Assembly (NCBI RefSeq): GCF_003719195.1
Contig: NZ_CP024996.1
Span: 3,906,001 to 3,970,000, forward strand
Direction: 5' to 3'
DNA: 64,000 bases
DNA from: Herbaspirillum rubrisubalbicans
GTDB taxonomy: Bacteria > Pseudomonadota > Gammaproteobacteria > Burkholderiales > Burkholderiaceae_D
In this document: positions 28,034-38,345 of the stretch, one piece after another
Layout of the letters: each line of letters starts with the position of its first letter
Position numbering within the stretch: the stretch's first letter is position 1
Program-made: the position numbers and the translations under genes
The notes under the pieces: generated by a model
The model's database searches: none
Seen by the model: only the letters and a program-made list of their open reading frames with translations
Told to the model about the DNA's origin: nothing

Positions 28034-30742
28034 TCAGCCCAGCGCGGCCATCATCTGTTTGGCACGGGCGATCTGGGCATCGTTGCCGCCGCGCATGACT
28101 TCTTCCAGCAATTCGCGGGCGCCTTCCTTGTCGCCGATTTCTTCATAGGCGGCAGCCAGGTCGAGCTTGGTGGTCATTTCCTGTTCGAAGGCGGATTCTT
28201 CATCCTCCTCCAGCAGGTTGGTGGCCGATGGCGCAGTGCTCTCCTCCGGCAGGCTCAGGTCCAGGTCCGACAGGCTGGTGGCCGCCGGCACGTCATCCAT
28301 GCTATCGAGCAGCATGGAGGCCGAGGTAGCGCCACTGGAGGCCGGCAGGATGGGCTCGCTGGCATCGGGCTTGGCGCCGTTTTCCAGGTCCAGGTCGAAA
28401 TCGATGTCCTTGCCCAGATCCATCGGGGCGGCCGCAGCCGCGGCGGTGGCCACGGGTTCGGGCTGCAGTTCGGCGCCCTTGAAGTCGGACAGGTCGAATT
28501 CCATGCCGGGTTCTTCGGCCACCACCGGCTCCGGCTCGGCGGGAGCACCACCGTAGAGCGGATTGGTCGGATCGAGCTCCAGGCCCAACGCCGCAGCCTT
28601 GACCCAGGCTTCGTTGAGACCGCCGCTCAAGGCGTGCAGATTCAGCGCCACCCGATTGAAATTGGCCACATCGCCGCGCTTGGCATAGATCTCCAGCAGC
28701 TTGGAATGCAGGGCCTGACGCTCGGGTTGGGTCTGCAAGGCCAGCTTGAGGATGTCCTCGGCCTGCTCGTCGCGGCCGTAGGCGATGTACATGTCGGCTT
28801 CGGCAATCGGGTCGACCGGGGCTTCCTCCACCGGAGCGGCAGCCGCCACCGGCTCGGCCTCAGCCACTTCCGCAGCGGGCGCTTCGGCTACCGGTTCAGG
28901 GCTGGGTTCAGCGATGGCCGCCGCAGGTTCAGGAGCAGGTGCGGGGGCAGGCTCTGGCTCGATGGTGGGTTCGGTCGGGCCATCTTCGGTCTTTTTCTTG
29001 CGACGGCGCATGGCCAGCACACCACCACCGGCGGCCAGCAAGGCCACCAGTACGCCGGCGCCGGCGACGATGTAGGGGTTTTCCTTGACCTTGTCGAGGA
29101 AGCTGCCACCAGACTTGTCGCCCTTGTCGGTAGGCTTGGCACTGGCCACAGGCTGGGGCGTAGTGGCCGCAGCCGGGGCTGGGGTTGGTGCTGGTGTGGG
29201 AGTGGCTGCCTCAGCCGGCTGGTTCTCTGCCTTCGCAGCACCGTTGTCAGCCACAGCAGGCTTGGCCGCATCGGCCGGCTTCTGCTGCTGGGCGCTCATC
29301 TCGGCGATGGTCTTGTTCTTCAACTCCAGCAGTTTCTGGAGGTTGTCGACGTTCTTTTCCAGGTCCTTGACGCGATCATTGGCCTCGGCCAGGGCGCGTT
29401 CGCTGGCGGCCTTGTCCTCGGCGGCGGTACCGGTGTTGCCAGTCTTGCCTCGGCCCTTGTTGGCGCGCGAGAGTTCCAGACGGTCGCGAGCGTCCTGGTT
29501 GCCGGCCCGCTCTTCCACCCGGGTGGTGATCTTGCCGCCGCCGCTGTGGCGGCTGCTACCCGGCTTGCCGGCAGGCGCATTGGCGACCTGGCCGGCCAGC
29601 TTGTTGCGGTAGGCGTTGAAATCCTGGGCCTGGGCCACCACCATGCTGCGCGCTTCGTCGCGGTCCACCGCAGCGGCGCTGGGCTGGTCGGGAATGGCCA
29701 GGATCTTGCCGGCGCGCAGGCGGTTGATGTTGTTGCCCTGGAAGGCATCCGGGTTGGCGCGATACAGCGCAATCAACATCTGGTCCAGCGAGACGTTGGC
29801 CGGCTGGTTGCGGGTGGCGATCCCGGCCAAGGTATCGCCCGGCTTGACGCGGTATTCACCGCTCTTGCCGGCCGGCGCCGCAGCACTGCCCGCGGGTGCC
29901 GCAGCTGCCGGCTTGACGCTACCCGAAGCGCTGGGCACGGCGGCCACGGCATCGGGGCTGGCCGAGGCCGGGGTGTTGTCGGGGGAGGCCTGCTGGCGGC
30001 GGATCAGTTCTTCAGCCAGGGCCGAGGGAGCGGGACGCTGCACGATGCTGGCCGCCGGCTCTTCACCGCTGATCGGGATCGGTGCGCTGCTGGGAGCGGA
30101 GGCCGCGGGGGCCGCTGGTGTGGCAGCCGGTGCCGGCGTGGCGGCCGCAACCGGTGCGGCTGGCGCAGCAACAGGCGCTGCGGCGGGAGTGGGTTCGGCA
30201 GCCGGTGCAACAGCAGCCGGCGTGGCTGGTGCCGCTGCCGGGGCCGCCGCAGGCGTAGTCGCTGCCGGCGCATTGCCCGGCGTCAGCGGTGCCACCTGGG
30301 CGTTGCGCGGCGTCTTGCTGTCTGCCGGATCGAGCAGGAAGGTGTATTCACGCATCTGGCGCGCATTGCCTGCGCTCAATTCCAGCAGCAGGTCGACGAA
30401 GGGGTCGCTGACCGGCTGGGAGGAGCTGATGCGGATGAAATGCCGCCCCTGGCGCTGTTCGATCACGAAGGACAGCGAACTCAACACCGGGTTGTAATCC
30501 ATGTTGGCCCGGCGGAAGGCCTCCGCCGGGGCCAGGCGGGCCGTGAGCTTGCCGGCTTCCTCGGCGCTCACCGAGGTCACTTCGATCTCGGCGCGCAGCG
30601 GCTGCCCCAAGGCGGAGAGCACGGTAAGCTTGCCCAGCCCAGCGGCGTGCGCGCCCAGCGGCAAGGCCAGCGTCAGTGCGATGGCAGCGCTCAGGTTCTT
30701 CATCTGGGACCGGGGCAGCTTCTTGTTAGTATTCACAGGCAT
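28034..30742 (-). CDS. fimV: FimV-like pilus/cell-pole assembly protein
   Basis: FimV is an inner-membrane peptidoglycan-binding protein that organises polar machineries such as type IV pili. The 902-residue protein has a signal sequence ending near residue 33 and a conserved N-terminal domain (LGKLTVLSALGQPLRAEIE). Long Pro/Ala linkers follow. A LysM domain lies at about 294-350 (YRVKPGDTLAGIATRNQP) and a coiled coil at about 440-485. One membrane helix spans about 557-577. The acidic cytoplasmic tail has a TPR-like region (about 645-700) and ends in the FimV C-terminal domain (EEIGDKEGARELLEEVM). An alternative start 13 codons downstream (MKNLSAAIAL) would give a shorter signal peptide. Confidence 0.92.
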   Translation of the reverse strand: MPVNTNKKLPRSQMKNLSAAIALTLALPLGAHAAGLGKLTVLSALGQPLRAEIEVTSVSAEEAGKLTARLAPAEAFRRANMDYNPVLSSLSFVIEQRQGRHFIRISSSQPVSDPFVDLLLELSAGNARQMREYTFLLDPADSKTPRNAQVAPLTPGNAPAATTPAAAPAAAPATPAAVAPAAEPTPAAAPVAAPAAPVAAATPAPAATPAAPAASAPSSAPIPISGEEPAASIVQRPAPSALAEELIRRQQASPDNTPASASPDAVAAVPSASGSVKPAAAAPAGSAAAPAGKSGEYRVKPGDTLAGIATRNQPANVSLDQMLIALYRANPDAFQGNNINRLRAGKILAIPDQPSAAAVDRDEARSMVVAQAQDFNAYRNKLAGQVANAPAGKPGSSRHSGGGKITTRVEERAGNQDARDRLELSRANKGRGKTGNTGTAAEDKAASERALAEANDRVKDLEKNVDNLQKLLELKNKTIAEMSAQQQKPADAAKPAVADNGAAKAENQPAEAATPTPAPTPAPAAATTPQPVASAKPTDKGDKSGGSFLDKVKENPYIVAGAGVLVALLAAGGGVLAMRRRKKKTEDGPTEPTIEPEPAPAPAPEPAAAIAEPSPEPVAEAPAAEVAEAEPVAAAAPVEEAPVDPIAEADMYIAYGRDEQAEDILKLALQTQPERQALHSKLLEIYAKRGDVANFNRVALNLHALSGGLNEAWVKAAALGLELDPTNPLYGGAPAEPEPVVAEEPGMEFDLSDFKGAELQPEPVATAAAAAAPMDLGKDIDFDLDLENGAKPDASEPILPASSGATSASMLLDSMDDVPAATSLSDLDLSLPEESTAPSATNLLEEDEESAFEQEMTTKLDLAAAYEEIGDKEGARELLEEVMRGGNDAQIARAKQMMAALG

Positions 30743-31067
30743 GTTGTCATTGGCTTAGAGAAACGTTCCGCTTGAAACCCGTCACGCTGGCGTTAAACCC
30801 GGCGCTAGCCGTGCAATGCCGTCAAACTCCGTGAATGGGGCAGGTGCCGCGCGGCCTGTGATCCGGCCGGCGCCACTCCTGTCTTGCCGCCTGGCTGTTA
30901 TGAATCCTGTTCTGGCAGGCCAGCAGACTGGAGCGCAGATCCATTTCATCAAATCCAGCAAGTGCCAAGCAGCGCACTGCCGCATGTTGGTTTTCATGAA
31001 ATGAATGGGCTTTTCAACTTATCATCAAGAACTTACACCCGCAAGTGTACTTACTTTCTCAAGATGA
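30743..31067. other. intergenic region between fimV and asd terminator
   Basis: This holds the upstream region of fimV. I see no convincing gene, RNA or strong promoter consensus. It is AT-richer toward 31000-31070. Confidence 0.5.
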
Positions 31068-31107
31068 GAAAAACCCGCCAGCCTTCACCTGAGTGAAAGC
31101 TGGCGGG
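31068..31107 (-). terminator. terminator after asd
   Basis: CCCGCCAGC and GCTGGCGGG form a 9-bp outer stem with a nested TCAC/GTGA inner stem. Five T residues follow on the minus strand. Confidence 0.88.
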
Positions 31108-31201
31108 CTATTGTTGCAGACTGACAACGGGATAGGCAAGCCTTATTCGCATTGCAGCATCGTCGCAGTGTTGCTGGCCGGACAACATCCGGCCGTCACC
31201 A

Positions 31202-32314
31202 TCACGCCAGGTTGCCCAGGATGATGCGCAACATGCGGCGCAGCGGCTCGGCCGCGCCCCACAGCAGCTGGTCGCCGATGACGAAGGCGGAGATGTATTC
31301 CGGGCCCTGGTTGAGCTTGCGCACACGGCCCACGCCGATTTCCAGGCCACCGGTGATGGCGGCCGGGGTCAGTTCCTTGACCGTGATGGCACGGTCATTG
31401 GGAACCCACTTCACCCACTGGTTGCCGGCACGGATGATGGACTCGATCTCGGCCAGGGGCAGGTCGCGCTTCAGCTTGATGGTCAGCGCCAGGCTGTGGC
31501 AGCGCATGGCGCCGATGCGCACGCACAGGCCGTCCACCGGGATGATCTGCTCATTGCCGAGGATCTTGTTGACTTCGGCCTGGCCCTTCCACTCTTCCTT
31601 GGACTGGCCGTTTTCCAGCTGGGCATCGATCCAGGGGATCAGGCCACCGGCCAGGGGGGCACCAAAGAACTCGGTGGGCACGTCTTCGCGGATGGTCTTG
31701 GCAACCTTGCGGTCGATGTCCAGGATGGCCGATGACGGGGTGGCCAGTTCTTCAGCCACGGCGGCGTTGATCACGCCCATGCCCTTCAACAGTTCGCGCA
31801 TGTGGTTGGCACCGCCGCCCGAGGCTGCCTGGTAGGTCATGGAGCTGACCCACTCGACCAGACCTTCCTTGAACAGACCGCCCACGCCCATCAGCAGGAT
31901 GGAGTTGGTGCAGTTGCCGCCGATGTAGTTCTTAACACCCTTGGCCAGCGCGTCCTTGATGACGTTGCTGTTGACCGGGTCCAGCACGATGACGGCGTCA
32001 TCCTTCATGCGCAGCGAGGACGCAGCGTCGATCCAGTAGCCATCCCAGCCAGCGGCACGCAGCTTGGGGAAGATCTCATTGGTGTAGTCGCCGCCTTGTG
32101 CGGTGATGATGATGTCGCATTTCTTCAGCTCTTCAATGCTGTTGGCGTCTTTCAGCGTCGTTTCCTTTTTGGCAAACGACGGCGCCTTGCCGCCCGCATT
32201 CGAAGTCGAGAAAAACACCGGTTCGATGTGATCGAAATCACCTTCGTCCTGCATACGTTGCATCAGGACCGAACCCACCATTCCACGCCAGCCAACCAAA
32301 CCAACCAGTTTCAT
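31202..32314 (-). CDS. asd: aspartate-semialdehyde dehydrogenase
   Basis: Asd reduces aspartyl phosphate to aspartate semialdehyde, the branch point to lysine (DapA, also in this window), threonine and methionine. The 370-residue protein has the NADP-binding [12 protein letters not shown], the catalytic Cys in [13 protein letters not shown], and [13 protein letters not shown]. It belongs to the Gram-negative Asd class. Two consecutive ATG codons compete; the AGGGA site is better spaced for the second, which also gives the family N-terminus MKLVG. It follows leuB by about 130 bases in the same direction. Confidence 0.96.
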   Translation of the reverse strand: MKLVGLVGWRGMVGSVLMQRMQDEGDFDHIEPVFFSTSNAGGKAPSFAKKETTLKDANSIEELKKCDIIITAQGGDYTNEIFPKLRAAGWDGYWIDAASSLRMKDDAVIVLDPVNSNVIKDALAKGVKNYIGGNCTNSILLMGVGGLFKEGLVEWVSSMTYQAASGGGANHMRELLKGMGVINAAVAEELATPSSAILDIDRKVAKTIREDVPTEFFGAPLAGGLIPWIDAQLENGQSKEEWKGQAEVNKILGNEQIIPVDGLCVRIGAMRCHSLALTIKLKRDLPLAEIESIIRAGNQWVKWVPNDRAITVKELTPAAITGGLEIGVGRVRKLNQGPEYISAFVIGDQLLWGAAEPLRRMLRIILGNLA

Positions 32315-32444
32315 CATCTTTCCCTATTTAGAACATCCATGGTGAACAAATCAGATTGAACACAATTGCGCCGGACCATCCGGCATTTCAAGCATCCCGC
32401 CGTACCCGGTGCGGGCCGGCGGGACGGTTTGACCCTATTGAAGC

Positions 32445-33515
32445 TTAAGCAAGGGCCTTGACCACGGCTTCACCCATCTGCTGGGTATTGACCTTGGTGC
32501 AGCCTTCTTCATAAATATCGGCGGTGCGCAGACCTTGCGCAAGCACTTTCTTCACCGCATTCTCGATGCGGTCGGCCTGCTCGGCACGGTTCAAGGAGAA
32601 GCGCAGCATCATCGCCGCCGACAGGATGGTCGCCAGCGGATTGGCAATACCCTTGCCGGCGATATCCGGGGCCGAACCGTGCGAAGGTTCATACAGGCCC
32701 TTGTTGTTGGCATCCAACGAAGCCGAGGGCAACATGCCGATGGAACCGGTCAGCATGGCGGCGGCGTCCGAGAGGATGTCGCCGAACATGTTGCCGGTGA
32801 CGATGACGTCGAAGTTCTTCGGTGCCTTCACCAGTTGCATGGCGGCGTTGTCCACGTACATATGCGACAGCTCCACGTCCGGGTATTCCTTGCCCACTTC
32901 GGTGACGATGTCCTTCCAGAACTGGAAGGTTTCCAGCACGTTGGCCTTGTCCACGCTGCACAGGCGCTTGCCGCGCTTGGCCGCGGCCTGGAAGGCGACA
33001 TGGGCGATGCGGCGGATTTCCGGTTCCGAATAACGCATGGTATCAAACCCTTCACGTGCGCCCTTGAAAGGACCGTCCGGCGCTTCACGCATCCCGCGCG
33101 GCTGGCCGAAATAGATGTCGCCGTTCAGTTCGCGCACGATCAGGATGTCCAGGTTGGCCACCAGCTCGGGCTTCAAGGACGAGGCGCCGGTCAGTTCCGG
33201 GTAGCAGATCGCCGGGCGGAAATTGGCGAACAATTGCAGGTGCTTGCGCAGGCCCAGGATGGCTTGCTCGGGGCGCAGGGCGCGTTCCAGCTTGTCGTAC
33301 TTCCAGTCGCCGACCGCGCCGAAGAGAATCGCATCGGCCTCCTTGGCCAGCTTCAGGGTGCCGTCCGGCAGCGGATGGCCGTGGGCTTCATAGCCGGCGC
33401 CGCCGACCGGGGCGGTTTCCATCTCGAACTTTTCATCCAGGGCGTTGAGCACGCGCACGGCTTCATCGACGATCTCGGGACCGATGCCGTCACCCGGCAG
33501 GATAGCAATCTTCAT
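32445..33515 (-). CDS. leuB: 3-isopropylmalate dehydrogenase
   Basis: LeuB oxidises and decarboxylates 3-isopropylmalate in leucine synthesis. The 356-residue protein has the N-terminal [16 protein letters not shown], the substrate-binding [14 protein letters not shown] and the late [18 protein letters not shown] nucleotide-binding region. Length is normal. It is the last leu gene of the leuC-entericidin-leuD-leuB cluster and precedes asd. Confidence 0.97.
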   Translation of the reverse strand: MKIAILPGDGIGPEIVDEAVRVLNALDEKFEMETAPVGGAGYEAHGHPLPDGTLKLAKEADAILFGAVGDWKYDKLERALRPEQAILGLRKHLQLFANFRPAICYPELTGASSLKPELVANLDILIVRELNGDIYFGQPRGMREAPDGPFKGAREGFDTMRYSEPEIRRIAHVAFQAAAKRGKRLCSVDKANVLETFQFWKDIVTEVGKEYPDVELSHMYVDNAAMQLVKAPKNFDVIVTGNMFGDILSDAAAMLTGSIGMLPSASLDANNKGLYEPSHGSAPDIAGKGIANPLATILSAAMMLRFSLNRAEQADRIENAVKKVLAQGLRTADIYEEGCTKVNTQQMGEAVVKALA

Positions 33516-33607
33516 GGCTTCTCTTTCTCAGTGTTTCCAGCGTTCTTGGAATAGTAACGACAAGGGCGGCCACTTGACCGCCCTTTGCTGTTGTGTCAAC
33601 GATCGCT

Positions 33608-34255
33608 TCAGATCGTGTTGCTCAGCCAGGGCTGTTCGTGCAGGTGTTTCTCTTCGTAGGCACGAATGGTGTCGGCTTTGCGTAGGGTCAGGCCAATGTC
33701 GTCGAAACCGTTCAACAGGCAGTACTTGCGGAACTCGCTGATGTCGAACGGATAGACTTGGCTGCCATTGGTGGTGCTGACGATCTGCTTTTCCAGATCG
33801 ATGACCAGGCGGTAACCTGGGAAGGCCTTGACTTCATTGAACAGGTGATCGACCTGTTGTTCGGTCAGGACGATGGGCAGCAGACCATTCTTGTAGCAGT
33901 TGTTGAAGAAGATGTCGGCAAAGCTGGGCGCGATCACGGCGCGGAAACCGTACTGGTCCAGCGCCCACGGTGCGTGCTCGCGCGAGGAGCCGCAGCCGAA
34001 GTTCTTGCGCGACAGCAGAATCGACGAACCCTGATAGCGCTCCTGGTTGAGCACAAAATCCGGGTTCAGCGGGCGCTTGGAATTGTCCATGCCCGGCTCG
34101 CCATGATCCAGGTAGCGCCATTCGTCGAACAGGTTGGGGCCGAAGCCGCTGCGCTTGATCGACTTCAGGAACTGCTTGGGGATGATCGCATCGGTATCGA
34201 CGTTGGCGCGATCCAGCGGCGCCACCAGTCCTTCATGCACGATAAATTTATTCAT
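33608..34255 (-). CDS. leuD: 3-isopropylmalate dehydratase small subunit
   Basis: LeuD pairs with LeuC to isomerise 2- to 3-isopropylmalate. The 215-residue swivel-domain protein has the substrate-recognition segment [15 protein letters not shown] and the family opening [22 protein letters not shown]. It lacks the iron-sulfur ligands, which are in LeuC. A terminator-like hairpin lies between the entericidin gene and this start, which could lower leuDB expression relative to leuC. Confidence 0.97.
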   Translation of the reverse strand: MNKFIVHEGLVAPLDRANVDTDAIIPKQFLKSIKRSGFGPNLFDEWRYLDHGEPGMDNSKRPLNPDFVLNQERYQGSSILLSRKNFGCGSSREHAPWALDQYGFRAVIAPSFADIFFNNCYKNGLLPIVLTEQQVDHLFNEVKAFPGYRLVIDLEKQIVSTTNGSQVYPFDISEFRKYCLLNGFDDIGLTLRKADTIRAYEEKHLHEQPWLSNTI

Positions 34256-34313
34256 GAGCTTGACCTTGGGTCGGTGGGGCGATTGCTCTGCCCTACCCTT
34301 CCTGTTTCCTGTT

Positions 34314-34346
34314 CAAAAACTGAAGCTGCGGCACGCTGGCCGCAGC
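34314..34346 (-). terminator. terminator-like hairpin inside the leu cluster
   Basis: GCTGCGG and CCGCAGC arms surround an 8-base loop. On the minus strand TTCAGTTTTTG follows. It sits after the entericidin gene and about 60 bases before the leuD start. Confidence 0.6.
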
Positions 34347-34365
34347 CTGTTGCACTTATTCCTGC

Positions 34366-34497
34366 TTATTTCTTGCTGGCGTCCTGCATCTTCTCGCCGA
34401 CCTTTTCGACATCCTTGCCGAAACCATTGACGGTATTGCAACCAGCCAGCGCACCCAGGGTGACGGCCAGCAGAACCAGAGCGGAGATTTTTTTCAT
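34366..34497 (-). CDS. entericidin A/B family small lipoprotein
   Basis: This 43-residue frame encodes MKKISALVLLAV followed by a lipobox ending GALAGC with the acylated Cys at residue 20. A short amphipathic mature part follows (NTVNGFGKDVEKVGEKMQDASKK, here split as NTVNGFGKDV then EKVGEKMQDASKK). This matches the entericidin family of small envelope lipoproteins, first described as bacteriolytic or antidote peptides in E. coli. It lies between leuC and leuD, a placement I recall in several betaproteobacteria. A possible AGAG-type ribosome-binding site precedes the ATG. Confidence 0.88.
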   Translation of the reverse strand: MKKISALVLLAVTLGALAGCNTVNGFGKDVEKVGEKMQDASKK

Positions 34498-34533
34498 GGT
34501 TGTATTCTCTCGAAAAGATTCACAAGCCCGCGC

Positions 34534-35934
34534 TTACAGCGAGCGCACGTCCACGAAGTGACCGGCAATGCCCGCCGCCGCCGCCATGGCCGGGCTCACC
34601 AGGTGGGTACGACCACCGGCACCCTGGCGACCTTCGAAGTTGCGGTTCGAGGTCGAGGCGCAGCGCTCGCCCGGTTCCAGGCGGTCGGCATTCATGGCCA
34701 GGCACATGGAGCAGCCCGGTTCACGCCATTCGAAGCCGGCGTCGCGGAAGATCTTGTCCAGGCCTTCGCGTTCAGCCTGTTCCTTGACCAGGCCCGAACC
34801 CGGCACCACCATCGCCAGCTTGACATTGGAGGCGCGGAACTTGCCGCGCACCACCTTGGCGGCTTCGCGCAAGTCTTCGATGCGGGAATTGGTACAGGAA
34901 CCGATGAAGACCTTGTCGATGCGGATGTCTTCGATCGGGGTGTTGGGCTTCAGGGCCATGTAGGCCAGGGCCTTTTCCATGCCGTCGCGCTTGGTCGGAT
35001 CCTTTTCCTTGTCGGGGTCCGGCACGCGGGCGTCGACGGCCACCACCATCTCGGGCGAAGTGCCCCAGGTGACTTGCGGCTTGATCTCGGCAGCGTTCAG
35101 GGTCACCACCAGGTCGAACTTGGCCCCCTGGTCCGAATGCAGCGTGCGCCAGTAGGATACGGCGCGCTCCCAGTGCGGGCCGGAGGGCGAGAAGGGACGC
35201 CCCTTCAGGTATTCCAGGGTAGTGTCGTCGAAGGCCACCATGCCGGCACGGGCCCCCGCTTCGATGGCCATGTTGCAGACCGTCATGCGGCCTTCCATGG
35301 ACAGCGAACGGATGGTCGAACCGGCGAATTCGATGGCGTAACCGGTGCCGCCGGCGGTGCCGATCTTGCCGATCACGGCCAGGACGATGTCCTTGGCGGT
35401 CACGCCGGCCGGCAGCGCGCCGTCGACCTGCACCAGCATGGCCTTGGACTTGCGCGCCAACAGGGTCTGCGTGGCCAGCACGTGTTCCACTTCGGAAGTG
35501 CCGATGCCGTGCGCCAGGGCGGCAAACGCGCCGTGGGTGGAGGTGTGCGAGTCGCCGCAGACCACCGTCATGCCCGGCAGCGTGGCGCCCTGTTCGGGGC
35601 CGATCACGTGCACGATGCCTTGACGCTTGTCGTTCATGCCGAAGTACGTCAAGCTGAATTCTTTTGCGTTACCGTCCAGCGTTTCCACTTGCAGGCGCGA
35701 AATGGGGTCGGCGATGCCTTGGGCGCGGTCGGTGGTGGGGACGTTGTGGTCCGCCACCATCAGGTTGGCCGAATTGCGCCAGGGTTGGCGACCGGCTAGC
35801 TTGAGGCCTTCGAAGGCTTGCGGGCTGGTCACTTCATGGAGCAGGTGGCGGTCGATATACAGGATGGCGGTACCGTCATCTTCCGTATGAACGACGTGCG
35901 ACTCCCAGAGTTTGTCGTAGAGCGTCTTGAGCAT
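34534..35934 (-). CDS. leuC: 3-isopropylmalate dehydratase large subunit
   Basis: LeuC carries the 4Fe-4S cluster of isopropylmalate isomerase. The 466-residue protein has the cluster cysteines in [12 protein letters not shown] and in GCSMCLAMN. The aconitase-type [19 protein letters not shown] and the terminal [16 protein letters not shown] are also intact. It heads the leuC-entericidin-leuD-leuB cluster with a plausible extended -10 promoter upstream. Confidence 0.97.
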   Translation of the reverse strand: MLKTLYDKLWESHVVHTEDDGTAILYIDRHLLHEVTSPQAFEGLKLAGRQPWRNSANLMVADHNVPTTDRAQGIADPISRLQVETLDGNAKEFSLTYFGMNDKRQGIVHVIGPEQGATLPGMTVVCGDSHTSTHGAFAALAHGIGTSEVEHVLATQTLLARKSKAMLVQVDGALPAGVTAKDIVLAVIGKIGTAGGTGYAIEFAGSTIRSLSMEGRMTVCNMAIEAGARAGMVAFDDTTLEYLKGRPFSPSGPHWERAVSYWRTLHSDQGAKFDLVVTLNAAEIKPQVTWGTSPEMVVAVDARVPDPDKEKDPTKRDGMEKALAYMALKPNTPIEDIRIDKVFIGSCTNSRIEDLREAAKVVRGKFRASNVKLAMVVPGSGLVKEQAEREGLDKIFRDAGFEWREPGCSMCLAMNADRLEPGERCASTSNRNFEGRQGAGGRTHLVSPAMAAAAGIAGHFVDVRSL

Positions 35935-35987
35935 GTTGCGGTCCTGCAGAACAGAAAAGGGATGCTGGTAGGGAAAAATAGCATTTG

Positions 35988-35996
35988 ATTATGCCA
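35988..35996 (-). promoter_or_regulatory. putative extended -10 promoter of leuC
   Basis: On the minus strand CATAAT is preceded by TGG, forming an extended -10. A good -35 is not seen. It would place a leader of about 50 bases before leuC. Confidence 0.4.
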
Positions 35997-36172
35997 TAAA
36001 GCGACATCCCTGCGCTTCCTGCCGCGTTTTCCACCGCATCGCAACAACAGATAGAAATGCTGCAAGGCAGCAGAAAAAGCGCAGGAGTTGCGGCGCGTAT
36101 GAAAAATCCGGCATTTCCCCATCGCTGGAGCCCATGCCGGATCGCCCCCCCCCTTCAGAGGGCGGCCGCGGA

Positions 36173-36994
36173 TCAACGCTTGCGCGTCTGCTGGTACAGC
36201 GGCTCGACGCGCTGGGCATAGACCGTCAGGTCGGCGATGCGCTCGCTGCTGGAGGGGTGGGTGGACATGAACTTGATCGGCTCATCGCCGCCCAGGCTGG
36301 CCATCTTTTGCCAGAGCGTCACGGCCGCCTTGGGGTCGTAGCCACCGCGCGCGGCCAGTTCCACGCCGATGCGGTCGGCTTCGGTCTCATTGGCCCGCGA
36401 ATTGGGCAAGCCCATCAAGCCCATGTACAGATATTGACCGCCCTGCTTGCCCACATCGCCCAGGCCCAGCAAGGCGGCGCCAATGGAGATGGCTGAATTG
36501 GCCACCACCTGCTGCGAGGCGCGCTCGCGGGCATGTTCGCGCAGGGCATGGGCGATTTCATGGCCCATCACGGCGGCCAGTTCATCGTCGGTGATCTTGA
36601 GCTTGTCGATCAAGCCGGTATAGACCGCGATCTTGCCGCCCGGCATACACCAGGCATTGGTTTCATCGGAACTCAATACATTGACCTCCCAGTTCCACTT
36701 CAGCGCATCCGGCCGGAATACACCGGTCTGCGGGATGAGGCGGTTGGCGATGGCGCGCACGCGCTGCACCTGGGCGGTGTTGCGATTGAGTTGGCCCTTG
36801 CTGCGCGCCTCGGCCAGCACCTGGGCGTATTCCTTGCTGGACGCCGCTTCCATTTCCGCAGAAGACACCAGCATCTGCTGCTTGCGGTCGATGCCCACTG
36901 CACCGCCTTGCGTCGTCTGTACCGTTTCGCAGGCCACCAGGCCCACCAGGGCTGCGGCCAACAGGCTGTTCTTGATGATAGGGTTGAGCTTCAT
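36173..36994 (-). CDS. M48 family metalloprotease lipoprotein
   Basis: The 273-residue precursor has a lipobox LVAC with Cys22 and the zinc motif HEIAHALREHARE near residue 140. The third ligand is in ANETEADRIGVELAARGGYDP. It resembles the periplasmic LoiP/YcaL/BepA-type outer-membrane proteases that degrade misassembled beta-barrel proteins, without the TPR domain of BepA. I start at MKLNPIIKN because it gives the lipoprotein signal; upstream codons do not. Nine consecutive C residues (36145-36153) lie just beyond its stop. Confidence 0.92.
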   Translation of the reverse strand: MKLNPIIKNSLLAAALVGLVACETVQTTQGGAVGIDRKQQMLVSSAEMEAASSKEYAQVLAEARSKGQLNRNTAQVQRVRAIANRLIPQTGVFRPDALKWNWEVNVLSSDETNAWCMPGGKIAVYTGLIDKLKITDDELAAVMGHEIAHALREHARERASQQVVANSAISIGAALLGLGDVGKQGGQYLYMGLMGLPNSRANETEADRIGVELAARGGYDPKAAVTLWQKMASLGGDEPIKFMSTHPSSSERIADLTVYAQRVEPLYQQTRKR

Positions 36995-37111
36995 GCCCGC
37001 CTCCATTGAATAATTGATCTTGATCCCGGGGTCGGTCTGCCCACGCTCATGGCGGTCGCGGGCTAGCCGTGAGCGCTTCGACCAGGCCGGCTGCAAATTG
37101 TTTCATATAAG

Positions 37112-37143
37112 AAAAAACCGGCGATCGCGTGCGCGATGGCCGG
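37112..37143 (-). terminator. terminator after aroC
   Basis: CCGGCGATCGCG and CGCGATGGCCGG form a 12-bp stem with one mismatch. On the minus strand six T residues follow. Confidence 0.8.
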
Positions 37144-37170
37144 CTTGCCAGCAACAATGGGCCGCCTTCT

Positions 37171-38259
37171 TTAGCGCAGCACCGGCGTATCCACCTTGAC
37201 GTCGCCGCACTGCGCCCGATGGCGCAAGGCATGGTCCATCAGCACCAGCGCCAGCATTGCTTCGGCAATCGGGGTGGCACGGATGCCCACGCAGGGGTCG
37301 TGGCGGCCGAAGGTTTCCACCGAGATCTGCTGGCCGTTCTTGTCGATGGACGGGCGCGGGGTGCGGATGCTGGAGGTCGGCTTGATGGCAATGGAGGCCG
37401 TGATGTCCTGCCCGGTCGAGATGCCGCCCAGGATGCCGCCAGCATTGTTGCCCACGAAACCTTGCGGGGTCAGCGCATCACCGTGTTCGGAACCCTTCTG
37501 CGCCACCGCGCGGAAGCCGGCGCCGATTTCCACGCCCTTGACGGCGTTGATGCCCATGAGGGCAAATGCGATCTCGGCATCGAGCTTGTCGTACAGCGGC
37601 TCGCCCAGACCGACCGGCACGTTCTGCGCCACCACGTCGATGCGCGCGCCGATGGAGTCGCCATCCTTGCGCAGGGCGTCCATGTACTCTTCCAGGCGCT
37701 CGATGAGGCTGGCGTTGGCCGCAAAGAAGGGGTTGTTGGGCACGTGTTCCCAGGATTCGAAGGGAATGGCGATCTCGCCCAGCTGACTCATGCAGCCCTT
37801 GAAGGTGGTGCCGTACTTCTCGAACAGCCACTTCTTGGCGATGGCGGCCGCCCCCACCACCGGCGCGGTCAGGCGCGCCGAGGAACGGCCACCGCCGCGC
37901 GGGTCGCGGATGCCGTACTTGTGCCAGTAGGTGTAGTCGGCGTGGCCGGGACGGAAGGTATCGAGGATGTTGCCGTAGTCCTTGCTGCGCTGGTCCTGGT
38001 TGCGGATCAGCAGTGCAATCGGGGTGCCGGTGGTCTTGCCTTCATAGACCCCGGAGAGAATCTCCACGGTGTCCGGCTCCTGGCGCTGGGTCACGTGGCG
38101 CGAGGTGCCGGGGCGGCGGCGATCCAGTTCCGGTTGGATGTCGGCTTCCGAGAGCGTCATGCCCGGGGGGCAGCCGTCGATCACGCAGCCGATGGCCGGG
38201 CCGTGGGATTCGCCAAAGGTGGTGACGGTGAAGAGCGTGCCGAGAGTATTGCCGGACAT
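37171..38259 (-). CDS. aroC: chorismate synthase
   Basis: AroC makes chorismate from EPSP, the last common step of the shikimate pathway, using reduced FMN. The 362-residue protein has the first signature [14 protein letters not shown], and [18 protein letters not shown] near residue 130. The late [16 protein letters not shown] is also present. It supplies the precursor for tryptophan, whose last enzymes (TrpF, TrpB, TrpA) are elsewhere in this window. A TAGAAT hexamer lies upstream, but no good -35 is visible. Confidence 0.97.
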   Translation of the reverse strand: MSGNTLGTLFTVTTFGESHGPAIGCVIDGCPPGMTLSEADIQPELDRRRPGTSRHVTQRQEPDTVEILSGVYEGKTTGTPIALLIRNQDQRSKDYGNILDTFRPGHADYTYWHKYGIRDPRGGGRSSARLTAPVVGAAAIAKKWLFEKYGTTFKGCMSQLGEIAIPFESWEHVPNNPFFAANASLIERLEEYMDALRKDGDSIGARIDVVAQNVPVGLGEPLYDKLDAEIAFALMGINAVKGVEIGAGFRAVAQKGSEHGDALTPQGFVGNNAGGILGGISTGQDITASIAIKPTSSIRTPRPSIDKNGQQISVETFGRHDPCVGIRATPIAEAMLALVLMDHALRHRAQCGDVKVDTPVLR

Positions 38260-38345
38260 GGTGGAATTCGCGCAAAAAAAGGGGAAACCGCGATTCTACC
38301 AGCCCGGCCGGGCGTCGGCGAGCCGGGCCACTGGCCCGTGCGCCC

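Noticed and set aside
28634..30775. 713-codon plus-strand frame opposite fimV
   Set aside because: It is Gly/Arg-rich shadow coding of the repetitive Pro/Ala linker of FimV, with no recognisable domain.
33562..33585. AAGGGCGG/CCGCCCTT hairpin between leuD and leuB as terminator
   Set aside because: No T run follows on the minus strand, so I did not list it as a terminator.
36145..36153. Run of nine C residues as a phase-variation tract
   Set aside because: It lies beyond the stop of the M48 gene and outside a promoter core, so no on/off switching is evident.
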